Under the pieces are notes generated by a model. That model did no database searches and was not told the origin of the DNA. It was given only the letters and a program-made list of their open reading frames with translations. The translations under genes were made by a program, and so were the position numbers. DNA of 64,000 nucleotides from Endozoicomonas montiporae CL-33. GTDB taxonomy: Bacteria; Pseudomonadota; Gammaproteobacteria; Pseudomonadales; Endozoicomonadaceae. The stretch covers positions 559,501-623,500 of the forward strand of contig NZ_CP013251.1 of assembly GCF_001583435.1 (NCBI RefSeq), given 5' to 3'. Positions 37,495-46,164 of the stretch are shown in pieces (positions within the stretch are counted from its first letter, which is position 1; each line of letters starts with the position of its first letter).

Positions 37495-38955
37495 TTGAAC
37501 GACTATTTTTGACCTTATGCTGCATGATCTGACCGGTTGCAACCATGGCCAAGCCCATTCAAAAAAATTGCACGCACCTGACTGCCAGCCACCTTATTAA
37601 AGAGGTTACTGACTGTCTGGTTGACATTCCCGATCACCGACCTAATCACTGCAAGAATGGCATTCCCTTTGGCAACTTTGCCAAGTCCGCTTTTGCCATG
37701 ATGCAAATGAAAATGCCGTCCATGCTCCGCTTTGATAGCCAAAGGGAAGACCCTGTCCAGGCTCACAATCTGGAAACCCTGTTTGATGTCGTCAATGGCA
37801 GAGTTCCCAGTGACACCCGGATGCGAGAAGTACTTGACCAGCTTTCTCCACACTGGTTTCAGAAGCCTTACAAAAAAATCTTCTCACGCTTTCAGCGTTC
37901 GGGGCACCTGCAGAAGTTTGAGTTTCACATCGGCCACCTTAAAAACCATTATTTGCTGGCCATTGATGGTACACAAACCTTCTTCTCCGGAAAGCTACAC
38001 TGCGACGACTGCTGCGTAAAAAATCAGGGCAAAGCCAATGAGGCTTATTATCACCAGCTGATGGGCGGTTGCATTGTCCACCCCGACCAGAAAGTCGTTA
38101 TACCATTGGCTCCCGAAGCTATTGTACGACAGGATGGTTGTACCAAGAACGACTGTGAAAAGAGTGCCCTTAAGCGCTTTCTTGCCAACGTAAAAAAAGA
38201 CCACCCCTACCTGAAACTGATTATCGTACTGGATGGCTTGTATGCTGACGGACCAACTATCCGCCTGATCAAGAGTTACGGCTGGCATTACATTATCATT
38301 GCGAAAGACGGCAATCACGGCTCGCTGATTGAAGCTGTAGATGAACTGGATAAGCAAGGAAAAGTGGCACGTTGCCTCAAAACTGACCCGGTGACTGGCA
38401 TCAAGTACTGGTATCGTTTTACTAACGATGTGCCCCTCAACAAGTCTAACCCCGTTGAGCATGTCAACGTGCTGGATTTTGTTGAGACGGACAAAAAAGG
38501 TGATCGTCACACCTGGAGTTGGATCACTGACATACCTCTGACAGAAAAGACCATTGAAGCCCTGATGAAAGGAGGACGATGCCGATGGCACATTGAAAAC
38601 CAAACGTTCAATACCCTGAAGAAACAAGACTACCACCTTGAGCACAACTACGGGCACGGTGAACAGCACCTTGCCACCAATCTGGCTTACCTGACGGTAC
38701 TGGCCTTTCTGGTTGACCAGCTGCAACAACTGGGCAGCCCGGAGTTTCAAAAAGCCCTGAAAGAACGAACGCGAGGTGTACGAATACATCTGTGGGAGTT
38801 GATGAAAGGTTATTTCCAGACCTGGCTGATCAAAACCTGGGAAGGGTTGTTTGATGCCATCATTAGCCGTACCGTCGCGGGAATAGTGCCTTACGACAGT
38901 TCATAAAGAATGTGGGGCAGTCTGGTTTCAGGGTTCAAAATTTTTGTTCGTTCAA
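37495..38955 (+). mobile_element. IS4-superfamily-like insertion sequence
   Basis: One transposase frame flanked by imperfect inverted repeats: the left end begins TTGAACGACTATTTTTGACC (37495-37514), and the right end, read inward on the other strand, starts TTGAACGAAC and ends TTTTGAACC (38932-38955). I see no target duplication, so the ends may be a few bases off or the insertion is older than the others. Confidence 0.6.
37545..38906 (+). CDS. DDE transposase, IS4-superfamily-like
   Basis: 453 residues. Probable DDE residues are Asp in LLAIDGTQTF, Asp in IIVLDGLYADG and Glu in GRCRWHIENQTFNTLKKQDYH, the last resembling the YREK-type signature of IS4-like enzymes. CDDCC near residue 147 may bind metal. 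The frame is intact. I cannot place it in a named IS group from sequence alone; it could equally be an ISNCY-type element. Confidence 0.8.
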   Translation: MAKPIQKNCTHLTASHLIKEVTDCLVDIPDHRPNHCKNGIPFGNFAKSAFAMMQMKMPSMLRFDSQREDPVQAHNLETLFDVVNGRVPSDTRMREVLDQLSPHWFQKPYKKIFSRFQRSGHLQKFEFHIGHLKNHYLLAIDGTQTFFSGKLHCDDCCVKNQGKANEAYYHQLMGGCIVHPDQKVVIPLAPEAIVRQDGCTKNDCEKSALKRFLANVKKDHPYLKLIIVLDGLYADGPTIRLIKSYGWHYIIIAKDGNHGSLIEAVDELDKQGKVARCLKTDPVTGIKYWYRFTNDVPLNKSNPVEHVNVLDFVETDKKGDRHTWSWITDIPLTEKTIEALMKGGRCRWHIENQTFNTLKKQDYHLEHNYGHGEQHLATNLAYLTVLAFLVDQLQQLGSPEFQKALKERTRGVRIHLWELMKGYFQTWLIKTWEGLFDAIISRTVAGIVPYDSS

Positions 38956-39288
38956 GATTCGCTGGAAGTGAAGGACACTCCCTGAACGTATTAAATGTTC
39001 CTTGCCTACACCAACTTAAACGTCTTAAGACGTATATTCAGCGGGAATAGCTGCAAAGGAACTATGGACTGACGAACATGCATCAAAAAAAATGCTCGAA
39101 TGTCATTTGAATGAATCAATTGACATTTCATCTAGAAATCATGAGTTTATCAATCGCTCTGTTGACTGGATTGTCTCTCATTTTGGTATTGATTCTAATA
39201 CAAGCATCATTGATTTTGGCTGCGGCCCAGGATTATATACATCTTTGTTTGCAAAGCATAAAGCCAATGTGACAGGTGTAGATTTTTC

Positions 39289-40143
39289 GGTAGTGGCACA
39301 GTTCTGTGATTCTAGCCCTGTCTGCTAAAATACGACATTCGGCAACTTTGAAAAATGCGGTTTAAAAATGTGCCTTACGCAAGTCCTCTGTACAACATGT
39401 GGCAGTAACCAAGTTCGGCCTTTCGGATACAGCACTCATGATGTTCCACGATACTATTGCTGTAATGACAAATGTGAAATCAAAACCTTCATGCTTGAAT
39501 ATCGCTACAAGGCCTGTGAGCCTGGCGTTAAAGAAAAAATCATCGATATGGCAATAAATGGCAGCGGAATCAGGGATACAAGTAAAGTACTCGGAATAAG
39601 CAAGACAACAGTAATAAAGACTCTTAAAAAAAAGAAAGCGGTCTGGTAAAGGTCAACCCAAATATTCAAACTATTGATCTCAAGTCAGATGCAATTATTC
39701 ATGTAGGGCTTGTCTGCCAAGAGGCTGAGCTAGATGAGCAGTGGTCGTATGTTCATGATAAATCGAACCAACGCTGGCTTTGGTATGCTGTTGATCACGC
39801 TACAAATACCGTGCTTGCTTATGTTTTCGGAAAACGGAAAGATGAAGTTTTTAAAGAACTCAAAACACTTCTGAAGCCATTTGGTATTAATAAATTTTAC
39901 ACCGATGATTGGGGAGCCTATGAGCGACACCTTGATGAAAACATGCATATTATTGGTAAAGCAAACACTCAGAAGATAGAGCGTAAAAACCTTAATTTTC
40001 GGACTTGGATTAAACGGTTGGCCAGAAAGACAATTTGTTTTTCAAAGCTCGAAAAGATGCACGATATTGTTATTGGATTATTGATTAATAAAGTTGAGTT
40101 TGGGGTCAATATTCACGCGATATAACAGTTCTGGCCCACTACC
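39289..40143 (+). mobile_element. IS1-family insertion sequence
   Basis: 855 bp. Terminal repeats begin GGTAGTGG at both ends (left GGTAGTGGCACAG; right, inward, GGTAGTGGGCCAG). The 8-bp target duplication GATTTTTC is present at 39281-39288 and 40144-40151. Inserted in the methyltransferase gene. The ends and duplication are intact, so the insertion is recent. Confidence 0.92.
39368..40125 (+). CDS. IS1-family transposase InsA/InsAB' (with -1 frameshift)
   Basis: InsA (39368-39649, 93 residues) has the zinc-ribbon-like CTTCGSNQVRPFGYS ... YYCCNDKC and an HTH (RDTSKVLGISKTTVIKTL). A slippery A AAA AAG at 39626-39634 lies in zero frame. A -1 shift continues ESGLVKVNPNIQ and then the InsB catalytic part (AELDEQWSYVHDKSNQRWLWYAVDHATNTVLAYVFG, then TDDWGAYERHL and KIERKNLNFRTWIKRLARKT), ending at 40125. 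These are the IS1 DDE-like blocks. No lesion is visible, so the element may be active. Confidence 0.88.
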
Positions 40144-40492
40144 GATTTTTCTAACAGATCCATTGAGTATGCAAGAGCAGATGCTGATCAAAAGAGACTG
40201 AATATTAATTATCATCAGGATGATTATTTAGAGTTTGAAACTGACAAAAAATTTGACCTTGTTACAATGATTTTTTGTGATTACTGTGCTTTAAGTCCAG
40301 AACAAAGAAAATTATTGCTAACCAAAATGAATAAATTCTTGAAGCCAGAGGGTCAAATTCTGATTGATGTTTTTTCATTAAGTCGATTTGATAGCATAAG
40401 TGAAGCTACCTCATACTATGATGGACCCCATAAACTGGACAGGTAGCTAAGTTAAGTTTTCTGGCTGTAAGATGACCCTGCAGGAGGGAATC

Positions 40493-40777
40493 ATGACAGC
40501 AAAAAGAAAACGACATAAGCCCGAATTTAAGGCACAGGTAGCACTCGAAGCCTACAAGGGCGAAAAGACCATAAACCAGCTGGCAAGCGAACACGAAGTT
40601 GCAGCCGTTCAGGTTAGCCAGTGGAAGCGACAGCTACTCCAGGGGGTTCCAGAAGTCTTCGGCAGGGCACGGCCAGAGGTAGATCCAGATGCGCTCACTG
40701 CCCCCCTGTATCAGGAGATCGGACGGCTTAAAATGGAGCTGGACTGGTTGAAAAAAAAATCTGGCAATGTCCATTGA
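40493..40777 (+). CDS. IS3-family transposase OrfA
   Basis: 94 residues from the ATG at 40493, which follows GGAGG. Helix-turn-helix protein of the IS3 type (HKPEFKAQVALEAYKGEKTINQLASEHEV, QVSQWKRQLL) ending in a leucine-zipper-like segment (GRLKMELDWLKKK). It overlaps orfB by 11 bases. Nine A's at 40751-40759 sit just before the overlap. Confidence 0.9.
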   Translation: MTAKRKRHKPEFKAQVALEAYKGEKTINQLASEHEVAAVQVSQWKRQLLQGVPEVFGRARPEVDPDALTAPLYQEIGRLKMELDWLKKKSGNVH

Positions 40778-41600
40778 TGACAAACGGAGATGCATAGACC
40801 CGGATCACTCGAAGATCAGCATTCAGCGCCAATGTGAACTGGTTGGGTTAAGCAGGTCAAGCTGGTATTACCAAGCTTCTCCAGCTTTGGAAAGCCCTGA
40901 GAATCTGAATCTGATGAGGCTCATTGATGAGCAGTATACACGTACACCGTTTTACGGCAGTCGTAAGATAACTGCATGGCTGAATGAGCAGGGCTTTCCG
41001 GTCAACAGGAAGCGTATACAGCGACTTATGAGGCTGATGGGCATACAGGCTGTCGGACCAAAACCGGGCACAAGCCTGAGAAACAAAGAGCATAAGGTTT
41101 ACCCGTACTTGTTGAACGGCGTTGATATTGTGAGACCCAATCAGGTCTGGAGTACTGATATTACGTACTGCCCGATGCCTCAGGGGTTTATGTATCTGGT
41201 TGCCATTATTGACTGGTACAGCCGTTACGTGGTCAGCTGGGAGCTGTCGAACACACTGGATGCAGACTTCTGTATTCATGCGCTGGGTCGAGCTTTGGAA
41301 CAAGGTGAACCTGATATATTCAACACTGACCAAGGGTGTCAGTTTACCAGTAATGATTTTCTGGCACCTCTTCAGGAACGGGAAATACGTATCAGCATGG
41401 ACGGGAAAGGGCGAGCACTGGATAACATTTTTGTCGAGAGGCTGTGGCGCTCCGTCAAACATGAATGGCTGTACACGCATGAATTTCAGACTGTTCCAGA
41501 GCTTTATACTGGGCTGGATGAATACTTTGAGTTTTACAACACTGAACGATTACACCAGTCGTTGAGTTATAAAACGCCTAAGGCAATTCACTTTGCATGA
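40767..41600 (+). CDS. IS3-family transposase OrfB (rve integrase core)
   Basis: 277 residues: HTH_21-like region (FYGSRKITAWLNEQGFPVNRKRIQRLMRLMG), then the DDE integrase core with Asp in VWSTDITYCPM, Asp in IFNTDQGCQF and Glu in DNIFVERLWRSVKHE, and the family ending YNTERLHQSLSYKTPKAIHF. It lies in the +1 (equivalently -2) frame relative to orfA, not the usual -1. A product with one A removed from the A9 run would fuse the two frames (WLKKNLAMSIDD), so slippage on the run is a plausible way to make OrfAB. Confidence 0.9.
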   Translation: MSIDDKRRCIDPDHSKISIQRQCELVGLSRSSWYYQASPALESPENLNLMRLIDEQYTRTPFYGSRKITAWLNEQGFPVNRKRIQRLMRLMGIQAVGPKPGTSLRNKEHKVYPYLLNGVDIVRPNQVWSTDITYCPMPQGFMYLVAIIDWYSRYVVSWELSNTLDADFCIHALGRALEQGEPDIFNTDQGCQFTSNDFLAPLQEREIRISMDGKGRALDNIFVERLWRSVKHEWLYTHEFQTVPELYTGLDEYFEFYNTERLHQSLSYKTPKAIHFA

Positions 41601-42085
41601 GGGCTTTGGACCACTGCCAGGACTTAACTTAAATTTGTTGGTTTACTGTCTTGACAGTGGGGTCCACCATATACGACCTGAATTTACTCAACAACTTTTG
41701 GTCAGCTGACGAATATTATGCTTTCCTAATCACCTTTAAATATGATCAGGAAAAGGTAACCTTAGATAAATACACGATAATTGAAAAAGAGAGAACACGA
41801 GTTGTTTATAACTGGTTGCAGCACTTTTCTAAAGATGTCATCAAAAAAGAGATTGAGGATAGCGGTTTCATAGTCGAAGAATTCTACTCCGATGTTGCAG
41901 GTTCAGATTTTTCTACAGAGTCCAGTGAAATAGCTATTGTCGCCAGAAAAAAGTGACGACAGCCAGCAAATGGTTCCAGTTCGATCCGAGGCTTTGCCCC
42001 TCCGTCCGATCGCCTTTCGGCGGCGGCTGAACCAGCCTTATACAGATAAACTAAACAGTCAGTCTCTTAAAATTCAGCAGGCAAT

Positions 42086-42898
42086 ATGACAGATATCATC
42101 GAGACAGAAACCGATCGTCTCTATTTGCGGCAGTGGCAGACTTTAGATTTCAAGCCATTTGCACGATTAAATCCGGATGCCGAGGTGATGGCGTTTTATC
42201 CTTCCACTCTCAGTCAAAAAGAAAGTGATGATCTTGCTGTTAATTTCCAGTCTTTGATTGAACAGTGGGGCTGGGGCTTCTGGGCACTTGAACAAAAGGT
42301 ATCCGGGCATTTTATTGGGTTTACCGGCCTGCATATCCCTACACATCCCAGGGTTTACGCATCAAATTAAAACAATCGTACCTATCTTGTAGAGGCTGAA
42401 TATTAACGACTACAGATTTTCAAAGTACGACTGTTCGGTTTGGAATTGGTGAAAATCAGGAGATATAAAACCTACTGTCGTTTAAAAATCCTGAGAGTTT
42501 GATTATTTCAACTTCTTTTCAACTGTGTGTTAGAGAAAACAACTCCCTAATCGGCATTTGCTAGTTCAGATTGATGCGTAAGCCCTGCTACACATCCGCT
42601 CCCGTTTTCTCCCTGTGTAGAGATTGGCTGGCGCTTATCAAGAGCATTCTGGGGTAACGGTTTGGCGACAGAGGCCGCCAATGCCGTACTCGCTGTGGGT
42701 TTTAATCAGCTGAACCTTGATGAAATTGTCTCCTTCACCGCCACAATTAACACAAGATCCTCTGCGGTAATGGAGAGGCTACAGATGATTAAAGAGCCCG
42801 GTACATTCGAGCATCCGGCGTTGCCAGTCGGTCATAAGTTAAGGGAGCACTGCTTATTTCGGCTGTCAAAGTCACAGTGGTGCAAAAACACGCAATAG
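42086..42898 (+). pseudogene. GNAT (RimJ/RimL-type) acetyltransferase gene split by a MITE
   Basis: The 5' part (42086-42348) encodes TDRLYLRQWQTLDF ... SGHFIGFTGLHIPTHP. The 3' part (from 42598) encodes LPFSPCVEIGWRLSRAFWGNGLATEAANAVLAVGFNQLNLDEIVSFT ... to the stop at 42898. These are consecutive parts of a GNAT acetyltransferase; GNGLATEA is the acetyl-CoA-binding region. Removing the 239-bp MITE and one target copy restores a continuous frame. The MITE is the only lesion I can see, so the loss is recent. N-terminal acetylation of proteins or of small molecules cannot be told apart. Confidence 0.88.
42349..42587. mobile_element. MITE-like element B (ISAs1-like ends)
   Basis: 239 bp with 17-bp terminal repeats: CAGGGTTTACGCATCAA at the left and CAGGGCTTACGCATCAA (read inward) at the right, one mismatch. 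A 10-bp target duplication CTACACATCC is at 42339-42348 and 42588-42597. Ends starting CAGGG and an 8-10 bp duplication are typical of the ISAs1 family. No coding capacity, so it must be mobilised in trans. Confidence 0.9.
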
Positions 42899-43073
42899 CC
42901 AGCTGATTTTTTGGCGTTGGTAAAAAAATCAATCTCTTTCTGAGTCAATTCTGCACTTAAGCCTGAGTGGATAGCATTGATTCTTAATATCCTTGAGTGG
43001 TCTGACTTGTTCAGTCTGTCTACATAAGCCGAGTTGCGGTATTCTGTAGAGTCAACTGACAACCTGTTTTATT

Positions 43074-45986
43074 GTGGCCATGCAAAGCACCCTACAAGAA
43101 GCTGAATTACCTATTGATGAAGCAACTGTAAGCCTGAAGACCCCACCTCATTCCATCGAGGCGGAACAGTCTGTTCTGGGTGGCCTGCTGCTGGATAACG
43201 AAGCCTGGGACAAGGTTGGGGACAAAGTGACGAGTGATGATTTCTACCATCCCCGTCACCGTATTATTTATTCAGCCATGGCCAAGTCTGCCAATGAGAG
43301 CCTGCCTTTTGATCCTCTGACACTGGCAGACACTCTGGATCGTCAGGGTGATCTGGATGATGCAGGCGGTATGCTGTACATCACCGAGCTGGTGTCCAGC
43401 GTGGCAGGCATTGCCAATATTGAAGCCTATGCCAACATCATTCAGGAGCGCTCGGTACTGCGCAAGCTGATTCAGACCAGCCAGAAAATTGCGGAACGAG
43501 CCTATAACCCTGAAGGCCTTAACAGTCAGGATGTACTGGATGAAGCTGAGCGTCTGGTTTTTAACATTGCTGAAGAGCGTCCCAAGACCGGTGGCCCTCA
43601 GGGTGTTCGTGAAATTCTCGACAATACCGTCAAGAAAATTGATGAGCTGTTTAATGCCGGTGATGCGATTACAGGTATAACCACTGGCTTTACGGATCTG
43701 GATAACATGACGTCGGGTATGCAACCGTCCGATATGGTGATTGTTGCTGCACGTCCGTCTATGGGTAAGTGCATTGTTGCCGGTAGTCGTGTTCTTGATC
43801 CTGAAACCGGAGCACTGGTTAAAATCGATGATATTGTTGCCAGAGAGTCCGGTGCATTGCTTTCTTTGGGAAATGATTTTCGTCTGCGCCCTGCTGCGCC
43901 CTCGGCTTTTGTTGATGATGGCTTCAAACCGGTATTTAAAGTACAGACTGCTTTGGGGCGTACCATCGAAACAACACTGACCCACCCATTCCTGTCTGCT
44001 GATGGCTGGCAGCCACTGGGTAATCTTAATGTGGGTGATGCCGTTGCGATACCAAGGGTTCTGCCTGTTTTTGGTCATGAGAGTCTGCCAGATCACAAAC
44101 TCCGGTTAATGGCCTATTTCATTGGTGATGGTGGAACAACACAGACATCCCTGCGCTTTACCAATAGTTCTGAGAGTGTACTGGAAGATTTTGTTGCCGC
44201 AGTTAATGCCTTTGATGGTGTTAAGTGTGTTCGTATTGAAGATGACAAGCGCACTCCTTCTGTAAGAGTGAGCAGTGATCTGGAGCAGGTTTCAAAAGCG
44301 CGTCAGCTGTTTTCGCAAAAACTGTCTTCATTAATGCAGGAAAAAGACATTACCGGGAAAGCTCTGGCGAGTACTCTGGATGTTGCAGAGTCCACCATCA
44401 GCTACTGGAAAAACGGTGAAGCGACACCGGCTGAAGAATACGTTCCCGTTCTCTGTCAGACCCTTGACGTCTGTACTAATGAATTATTTCCCTGTGGATA
44501 TGAGCAGTCCGTCTGGAATGATCAGAATCCATTGACGAAATGGCTGGAAACTCTGGGTCTAAATAACAGGCTGGCACATGAAAAAGCATTGCCTGATGTT
44601 GTTTATCAGCTTGAGAAAAGTGATATGGCAATGTTTTTGCGGCATCTGTTTGCCTGTGATGGCAGTGCATTTGTCCAGGGGAACGGTCAGTGTCGTATTT
44701 CTTATGCATCATCAAGCTATGAGCTGATTAAGGGCCTGCAGCACCTTTTGTTGCGTTTTGGTATTAATGCCAAAGTAAGGAAAAAAGTAAATGCCTATCA
44801 GGGGGAGGGGGCACAGGCAACTTATGAGCTGGAAGTACTGAGTCAGTCTTCTATTCGGGCATTTATTGACAATATTGGTATTTTTGCCAAAGAAGATCGA
44901 ATTAAAGCGGTTGAAAAAGAGCTTGCAGGAAAAACTGCTCACGACAACAGTGACACTCTGCCGGAGTCTGTTTGTGAGTATATTTTGAAGCTGAAAGGTG
45001 ATCGCAGCTGGAGAGAAATCTACACCAGTGCCGGTAAAGCCTATCCGGAGAACTACAACCCACATCTGACCGGAGTCAGCCGTCGGAGAATCAGTAGAAA
45101 GCGCGCAGCTTTGTTTTCTGAACTGTTCAATGACGATTATCTTCAGCATCTTGCCAGCTCAGATGTTTATTGGGACAAAATTGTTGCCATTGAACCACAG
45201 GGTGAGAAGCAGGTGTATGATCTGACCGTGCCGGACACCCATAACTTTGTTGCAGAAGACTTCTGTGTTCATAACACCACGTTCGCGATGAACCTGGTGG
45301 AGAATGCTTTGTTGAATACTGACAAAGGCATCATGGTGTTCAGTCTGGAGATGCCCAGTGAGCAGTTGATGATGCGTATGCTGTCGTCGCTTGGTCGAAT
45401 TAATCAGTCCAAAGTACGTTCCGGTAATCTGGAAGAAGAAGACTGGCCCAAGCTGGTGTCTGCCGTTGAGCGTATCAAGGACAAAAAACTGTTCATTGAC
45501 GACACTGCCGGCATCAGCCCATCCGAAATGCGTTCCCGTGCCCGCAGGATTGTGAGAGAGCATGGTGAACTGGGCATGATCATGATCGACTATCTGCAGC
45601 TGATGCAGATACCCGGTTATGATCAGGGACGAACCAATGAGATTTCTGAAATCTCCCGTTCTCTAAAAGCCATTGCCAAAGAGTTCAATGTACCGGTGAT
45701 CGCGTTGTCACAGCTAAACCGATCTCTGGAGCAGCGCCCTAACAAACGTCCGGTTAACTCTGACTTGCGTGAATCGGGTGCAATCGAGCAGGATGCTGAC
45801 GTCATTATGTTTATATATCGGGACGAGGTGTATAACCCCGATACGGAATACAAAGGCGTCGGTGAAATTATTATCGGCAAACAGCGTAATGGTCCTATCG
45901 GCTCGGTCAGACTGGCCTTTATCGGGCAGTACACCCGCTTTGAAAACCTGGCGCCTGATGCTTATAACTTTGATGACGATGAATAA
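43074..45986 (+). CDS. dnaB: Replicative DNA helicase DnaB with intein
   Basis: 970-residue precursor. The exteins (residues 1-232 and 735-970, 468 in all) are a normal hexameric DnaB: N-terminal domain (PPHSIEAEQSVLGGLLLD), linker, RecA-like domain with Walker A ARPSMGK/TT split by the intein, DYLQLM (Walker B region), ALSQLNRSLEQRPNKRP and the Arg-finger region. GTG start as read, with an ATG two codons later. The intein must splice for a working P-loop. Its stop TAA forms part of the target duplication of the following MITE. It is displaced 8 kb from rplI. Confidence 0.95.
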   Translation: MAMQSTLQEAELPIDEATVSLKTPPHSIEAEQSVLGGLLLDNEAWDKVGDKVTSDDFYHPRHRIIYSAMAKSANESLPFDPLTLADTLDRQGDLDDAGGMLYITELVSSVAGIANIEAYANIIQERSVLRKLIQTSQKIAERAYNPEGLNSQDVLDEAERLVFNIAEERPKTGGPQGVREILDNTVKKIDELFNAGDAITGITTGFTDLDNMTSGMQPSDMVIVAARPSMGKCIVAGSRVLDPETGALVKIDDIVARESGALLSLGNDFRLRPAAPSAFVDDGFKPVFKVQTALGRTIETTLTHPFLSADGWQPLGNLNVGDAVAIPRVLPVFGHESLPDHKLRLMAYFIGDGGTTQTSLRFTNSSESVLEDFVAAVNAFDGVKCVRIEDDKRTPSVRVSSDLEQVSKARQLFSQKLSSLMQEKDITGKALASTLDVAESTISYWKNGEATPAEEYVPVLCQTLDVCTNELFPCGYEQSVWNDQNPLTKWLETLGLNNRLAHEKALPDVVYQLEKSDMAMFLRHLFACDGSAFVQGNGQCRISYASSSYELIKGLQHLLLRFGINAKVRKKVNAYQGEGAQATYELEVLSQSSIRAFIDNIGIFAKEDRIKAVEKELAGKTAHDNSDTLPESVCEYILKLKGDRSWREIYTSAGKAYPENYNPHLTGVSRRRISRKRAALFSELFNDDYLQHLASSDVYWDKIVAIEPQGEKQVYDLTVPDTHNFVAEDFCVHNTTFAMNLVENALLNTDKGIMVFSLEMPSEQLMMRMLSSLGRINQSKVRSGNLEEEDWPKLVSAVERIKDKKLFIDDTAGISPSEMRSRARRIVREHGELGMIMIDYLQLMQIPGYDQGRTNEISEISRSLKAIAKEFNVPVIALSQLNRSLEQRPNKRPVNSDLRESGAIEQDADVIMFIYRDEVYNPDTEYKGVGEIIIGKQRNGPIGSVRLAFIGQYTRFENLAPDAYNFDDDE
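43770..45275 (+). mobile_element. DnaB intein with LAGLIDADG endonuclease and HTH
   Basis: 502 residues, inserted between GK and TT of the Walker A motif. Block A starts with Cys (CIVAGSRVLDPETG); block B has TLTHPF; blocks F and G read VYDLTVPDTHNFVAEDFCVHN, giving the C-terminal His-Asn, with Thr as +1 residue. Two LAGLIDADG motifs are seen, LMAYFIGDGG (near residue 345 of the precursor) and FLRHLFACDGS (near 525). Between them is a Cro/Xre-like helix-turn-helix (KALASTLDVAESTISYWKNGE, about 428-449), which may help the endonuclease bind DNA. All splicing residues are present. Confidence 0.93.
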
Positions 45987-46144
45987 TACCAATTCCGTCT
46001 TCTAAACATGAATTGCGCAGCCAATCCAAACCGCTGGTTCTGCGTCAGAACTCCTCGCAATAGCCAGCTATTACTCGTCGTTCTTCCTTGCCCAGCGATT
46101 TGGATTGGCTTGCTCATGGTCATATTTAGAAAACGGAATTGGTA
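45987..46144. mobile_element. MITE-like foldback element C
   Basis: 158 bp. Ends read inward TACCAATTCCGTCTTCTAAA and TACCAATTCCGTTTTCTAAA, with pairing continuing through GCAGCCAATCCAAA-type inner arms, so the whole element folds back. TAA at 45984-45986 (the dnaB stop) and at 46145-46147 looks like a 3-bp target duplication. No coding capacity. Confidence 0.85.
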
Positions 46145-46164
46145 TAATCGTCATCAATACTACT

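Larger units (their letters stand above)
40417..41670 (+). mobile_element. IS3-family insertion sequence
   Basis: About 1254 bp. Core terminal repeats are TGGACCCCA (40422-40430) and its complement TGGGGTCCA (41658-41666). The likely target duplication ATAC is at 40413-40416 and 41671-41674; this choice also restores the methyltransferase frame (...TSYDLNLL). A 3-bp TAC duplication would give the same joint. Carries overlapping orfA and orfB. Confidence 0.88.
39092..41956 (+). pseudogene. Class I SAM-dependent methyltransferase gene cut by two ISs
   Basis: Three pieces rejoin into one methyltransferase. The first (39092-39288) carries the SAM motif IIDFGCGPGLYTSLFA and ends GVDFS. After the IS1-type element the frame resumes at 40152 (NRSIEYARADADQKR, FLKPEGQILIDVFSLSRFD). 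After the IS3-type element it resumes at about 41675 (DLNLLNNFWSADEYY, KVTLDKYTIIEKERTRVVYNWL) and ends IAIVARKK. Removing each IS and one target copy restores frame exactly at both joints. Upstream codons (WTDEHASKK) look like family N-terminus but no start codon fits, so the 5' end may also be eroded. Target unknown. Confidence 0.85.

Noticed and set aside
37495..38955. Target-site duplication for the IS4-like element
   Set aside because: Flanks next to the proposed ends do not repeat, so no duplication is claimed and the ends are given as approximate.
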